Assembly (NCBI RefSeq): GCF_014189505.1
Contig: NZ_CP050301.1
Location: 69,501-133,500 of the forward strand
Reading direction: 5' to 3'
Origin: Phyllobacterium sp. 628
GTDB lineage: Bacteria > Pseudomonadota > Alphaproteobacteria > Rhizobiales > Rhizobiaceae
Length of the DNA: 64,000 bases
Each line of letters opens with the position of its first letter. Position 1 is the first letter of the stretch. A program made the position numbers and the translations under genes. The notes under the pieces are model-generated. The model searched no databases. It saw only the letters and a list, made by a program, of their open reading frames with translations, and was not told where the DNA came from. This document shows positions 61,442 through 64,000 of the stretch, piece after piece.

Positions 61442-62692
61442 ATGTCTATCCGCAAGCGCACATGGACGAATGCCAAGGGCGAAGAGAAAACCGCCTGGGT
61501 GGTTGATTATACCGATACCAAGGGCACTCGCCGACTGAAGACATTCAGATTGAAGAAAGAGGCCGATGTTTTTGCGACAACAGCAAGCGTTGAAGTTCGT
61601 GAAGGCGTCCATGTTGCTGACAGTGCTAGTGCGACGGTCAAAGAGGCCGGCGAACTATGGATCAAGCGCGCAGAAAAGAACGGGCTGGAGCGCGGTACCA
61701 TCGTTCAATACCGGCAACACCTCGACCTGCATATCAATCATTTCCTCGGGACGACATTGCTTTCACGTCTGACTGTGCCGGCGATCAGATCCTTTGAGGA
61801 TGACATGATGGAGCAAGGCCGATCCACTTCCATGGTGCGCAAAGTGATGGTGAGCCTTGGTTCACTTCTGGCTGATGCCCAGGAGCGTGGTCTGGTAATC
61901 CGCAACGCAGCGAGGGAAAAGAGCCGCGCTCGTCAAAAGGGCAAGGACAGGCGCCTAGAGAAGCGCCAGAAGGGCAAGTTGCGTATTGGGGTGGATATTC
62001 CCTCACGGGAAGAGATAAAGGCCATCGTAGACGCTCTGGAGGGCAAATGGAGACCGTTGCTTCTGACCGCGATATTTACCGGCCTACGCGCTTCTGAAAT
62101 CCGCGGGCTGCGCTGGGTCGATGTCGATGTTGAAAAGCGGGAAATTCACGTACGGCAACGCGCTGACAGGTTCAATCAAATCGGCCGGCCGAAATCGGAA
62201 GCCGGAGAGAGGACGATACCTATTCCGCCCCTAGTAGCCAATACGCTGAAGGCGTGGCGGCTTTCATGCCCCCGCCCCCGAACCGGACAAAAGGATTCGA
62301 AGGGAAAGCATCTCACCGAAGAGATACGGCCTGAACAGTTTGTATTCCCAAACAGCCTGGGTAAGGTCGAGTCCCTATCGAAAATCATGCAGATCGGTTT
62401 CGCTCCAGCACAAGTTTCTGCCGGCGTCACCACCAATACCGGCGAGATCGACAAGGACGGAAATCCGGTCTTGAGATCGAAATACACAGGGTTTCATGCC
62501 ATCAGGCATTTCTATGCGTCTTGGTGTATCAACCGCCGGGAAGATGGAGGGCTATCACTGCCTCCGAAGATGGTCCAGGAAAGGCTCGGCCACTCGTCCA
62601 TTACACTGACAATGGATACCTATGGGCACCTCTTCCCACGCAACGATGATGCAGCAGAATTAGCGGCCGCTGAGCTAGCTCTTTTAAAATGA
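61442..62692 (+). CDS. Tyrosine integrase of the element
   Basis: 416 aa. N-terminal arm-binding-like domain (MSIRKRTWTNAKGEEKTAWVV), core-binding SAM-like domain and catalytic domain with Arg in FTGLRASEIRGL, HAIRHFYAS, and Tyr in MDTYGHLFPR with LGHSSITLT before it. All catalytic residues are present. Next to the right attachment site, 57 bp from the 3' end to the repeat, as expected for an integrase that recombines tRNA-Arg(CCT). Ribosome site AAGGCAGG upstream. Confidence 0.94.
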   Translation: MSIRKRTWTNAKGEEKTAWVVDYTDTKGTRRLKTFRLKKEADVFATTASVEVREGVHVADSASATVKEAGELWIKRAEKNGLERGTIVQYRQHLDLHINHFLGTTLLSRLTVPAIRSFEDDMMEQGRSTSMVRKVMVSLGSLLADAQERGLVIRNAAREKSRARQKGKDRRLEKRQKGKLRIGVDIPSREEIKAIVDALEGKWRPLLLTAIFTGLRASEIRGLRWVDVDVEKREIHVRQRADRFNQIGRPKSEAGERTIPIPPLVANTLKAWRLSCPRPRTGQKDSKGKHLTEEIRPEQFVFPNSLGKVESLSKIMQIGFAPAQVSAGVTTNTGEIDKDGNPVLRSKYTGFHAIRHFYASWCINRREDGGLSLPPKMVQERLGHSSITLTMDTYGHLFPRNDDAAELAAAELALLK

Positions 62693-62694
62693 AC

Positions 62695-62712
62695 GCGACA
62701 TAGACGCAACAT
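62695..62712 (+). promoter_or_regulatory. Integrase arm-type site pair, right end
   Basis: GCGACAT-AGAC-GCAACAT right after the integrase stop, matching the left-end pair motif at 46130 (GCGACAT, 4-bp spacer). Suggests symmetric arm binding at both ends. Confidence 0.55.
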
Positions 62713-62748
62713 ACGGCCGTAACTGCTTGATTTAAAATCAGCAAAATA

Positions 62749-62796
62749 AGATTCCTAATCTGTAGGCCACTGGTTCGAATCCAGTCGGGATCACCA
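62749..62796 (+). repeat. attR core (48-bp direct repeat)
   Basis: Identical to the 3' half of tRNA-Arg(CCT) at 45974-46021. It is only half a tRNA, not a second gene, and marks the right boundary of the element. Confidence 0.93.
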
Positions 62797-62831
62797 TAAA
62801 ATCCATTGCTTGCCGTCCGCAGCAAAGATTG

Positions 62832-63974
62832 TCAGCGCTTGAGCACTCTGTTGTAAATGCTCAATGTCCGGTCTGAAATCTGCAACCAGCCATAGTCTTT
62901 TGCCACCTGCGCCGCCTTTGCAGCTGCATTGTCAGCGTCGAAGGGTACAGCGAGTTTCGAACGCATGGCTCCCGCCAATTGATCCGTATCGCCCAGCGGG
63001 AAATAATCTTCCGGCGGCAGGCCTATTTCGAGATTGGCGGTAATATTACTTGCCAGAACAGGCAGTCCAAAACCCATCGCCTCAAGCAGGGCAATCGGCA
63101 TGCCCTCGTGACTCGATGGCAGGACAAACAGCCCGGCATTTTCATAAAGAATGGAGAGGTCATCACCAGTCTGCATTCCGGCGAGAACAACACCCGGAAC
63201 GGTTGATGCCAGAGCTTCGACTTCCTGCGAATAGGCAGCCATATATTCAGCCGCCCCCACAAGAACCAGCTTAAACGATGGATCAGCGAGTTTGGCAAAT
63301 GCCGCTATGAGATCGTGCTGGCGCTTTTCCGGAACAATACGCGCAACCATGATCACGTATCGGTGCGGCACCAGCTCAAGCTTATGCAGAATCCCGCTAT
63401 CCCCATGGCTTCGGCGTATCGTAACGCCGTTTGGCAGGTATTCCACAGGCGTGCCGTAACGGCTTTGCATGGTGCGGGCAATATCGTTGGAAACGGCTAT
63501 GCGTCCACTGGCAAAGCGCATACCCGCTGCTTCTCCTAGCTTGAGCATACGCTTGGCAAGGCCACCCCATTTTTGCCGGTCGTAATCATAGCCGTGATGG
63601 GTAACGATGACCTTCAGGCCGAACAACCGTGCCAATGGTGTCATCAAAGCCGGACCGATCGCGTGGATATGGAGAATATCCGGACGACGGAATGCTGCAA
63701 ACAGGACGCCGAGCGCGGTATGCGCAATCGCTTCGAATTTCATGGAGGCCGGTGACCATAACGGAACCACGTTTATCCGTTTCCATGCATAAGGTTTTGA
63801 CGTGAGCAAGTAGCGCTTGCGTCCAAGAATAGTGACATCCCACCCCTTGTCGACGAAATGCTGGCTCAACTCTTCCACATGTTTTTCTACACCGCCCTGT
63901 ACATCGGGAATGCCGCGAAGACCGAGCATCATAACGCGTGGCCGTTCCTTGGGCGTATCGGAGACTGTCATCAC
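62832..63974 (-). CDS. Family 4 glycosyltransferase
   Basis: 380 aa. GT4 fold with RVMMLGLRGIPDVQGGVEKHVEEL near the N-terminus and LFVLPSSHEGMPIALLEAMGFGLPVLAS near the C-terminus, carrying the catalytic-site Glu of EX7E. Probable polysaccharide (LPS/EPS) sugar transferase. The gene is complete in the window, and the host sequence resumes here after the element. The ATG at 63974 or the next codon may be the start. Confidence 0.9.
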   Translation of the reverse strand: MMTVSDTPKERPRVMMLGLRGIPDVQGGVEKHVEELSQHFVDKGWDVTILGRKRYLLTSKPYAWKRINVVPLWSPASMKFEAIAHTALGVLFAAFRRPDILHIHAIGPALMTPLARLFGLKVIVTHHGYDYDRQKWGGLAKRMLKLGEAAGMRFASGRIAVSNDIARTMQSRYGTPVEYLPNGVTIRRSHGDSGILHKLELVPHRYVIMVARIVPEKRQHDLIAAFAKLADPSFKLVLVGAAEYMAAYSQEVEALASTVPGVVLAGMQTGDDLSILYENAGLFVLPSSHEGMPIALLEAMGFGLPVLASNITANLEIGLPPEDYFPLGDTDQLAGAMRSKLAVPFDADNAAAKAAQVAKDYGWLQISDRTLSIYNRVLKR

Positions 63975-64000
63975 GATACGCCAAGGCTCGCGTAAAGATC

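Larger units (their letters stand above)
45974..62796. mobile_element. Integrated phage-like element in tRNA-Arg(CCT)
   Basis: 16.8 kb bounded by 48-bp perfect direct repeats of the tRNA 3' half. Gene order: small HTH genes at the left end; a leftward packaging/tail block (47.2-55.6 kb); a serine recombinase; a rightward block with a toxin-antitoxin pair; a leftward early block with a replication-like gene and HTH proteins; an Arc-type regulator; and a tyrosine integrase beside the right repeat. Terminase, tail fibre and tape measure are present, portal and capsid are not recognisable. It may be a decayed prophage or a phage satellite. Confidence 0.93.

Noticed and set aside
62749..62796. A second tRNA-Arg gene at the right end of the element
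   Set aside because: Only the 3' 48 nt of the tRNA are present; D arm and 5' acceptor are missing. It is the attR repeat.

Overview
The window is chromosomal DNA of an alphaproteobacterium of the order Hyphomicrobiales (Rhizobiales), most likely a Brucellaceae/Phyllobacteriaceae member. The cobS-cobT-type cobaltochelatase genes, the DUF2125, DUF3108 and DUF1127 proteins, the hisC-tyrC pair, aroK-aroB and the abundant intergenic palindromes all fit. I cannot fix the genus from sequence alone; Phyllobacterium-like is my guess.

Positions 1-22.5 kb are mostly conserved housekeeping genes: envelope and lipid (YdcF-like, plsC), glutathione turnover (ChaC, gloB), aromatic and histidine biosynthesis (tyrC, hisC, aroK, aroB), late cobalamin synthesis (cobS, cobT), ribosomal L28, a queuosine-precursor transporter, BolA, xerD and accA, ending at tRNA-Arg(ACG). 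Two essential-type genes are broken by single-base indels: cobT twice and accA once near its end. The accA terminator lies just past the canonical stop, inside the false extension.

Positions 22.9-32.7 kb hold a self-contained catabolic island: an FCD-type GntR regulator divergent from a PdxA2-like dehydrogenase, a lactonase, a ribose-type ABC importer (ATPase, permease, binding protein), a cytosolic beta-propeller, an OtnK-type kinase and an OtnI-type isomerase. It looks like uptake and breakdown of a four-carbon acid sugar, but in an unusual combination without LtnD or OtnC.

Positions 33-45.9 kb are mixed. A DUF1127 gene is followed by three hairpins that each display CCTCCTCCC in the loop, a likely anti-Shine-Dalgarno sRNA locus. 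A quinone/electrophile-type module (a VOC-VOC-hydrolase fusion, a second VOC protein and a LysR regulator) is split by an IS110 element. That IS110 sits exactly in a genomic palindrome, and its noncoding end carries internal loops that match both the target and the element's own termini, so a bridge RNA can be read directly. HU, cell-wall enzymes (L,D-transpeptidase, D-Ala-D-Ala carboxypeptidase), TusA, a His-rich CobW GTPase and an M20 hydrolase follow.

Positions 45,974-62,796 are a 16.8 kb integrated phage-like element in tRNA-Arg(CCT), bounded by 48-bp direct repeats and carrying a tyrosine integrase at its right end. It has terminase, tail-fibre and tape-measure genes but no recognisable portal or capsid gene. 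It also carries a serine recombinase, a toxin-antitoxin pair, a replication-initiator-like gene with five palindromic repeats in and beside it, and an Arc-type repressor next to three 15-bp operators. The window ends in a family 4 glycosyltransferase.
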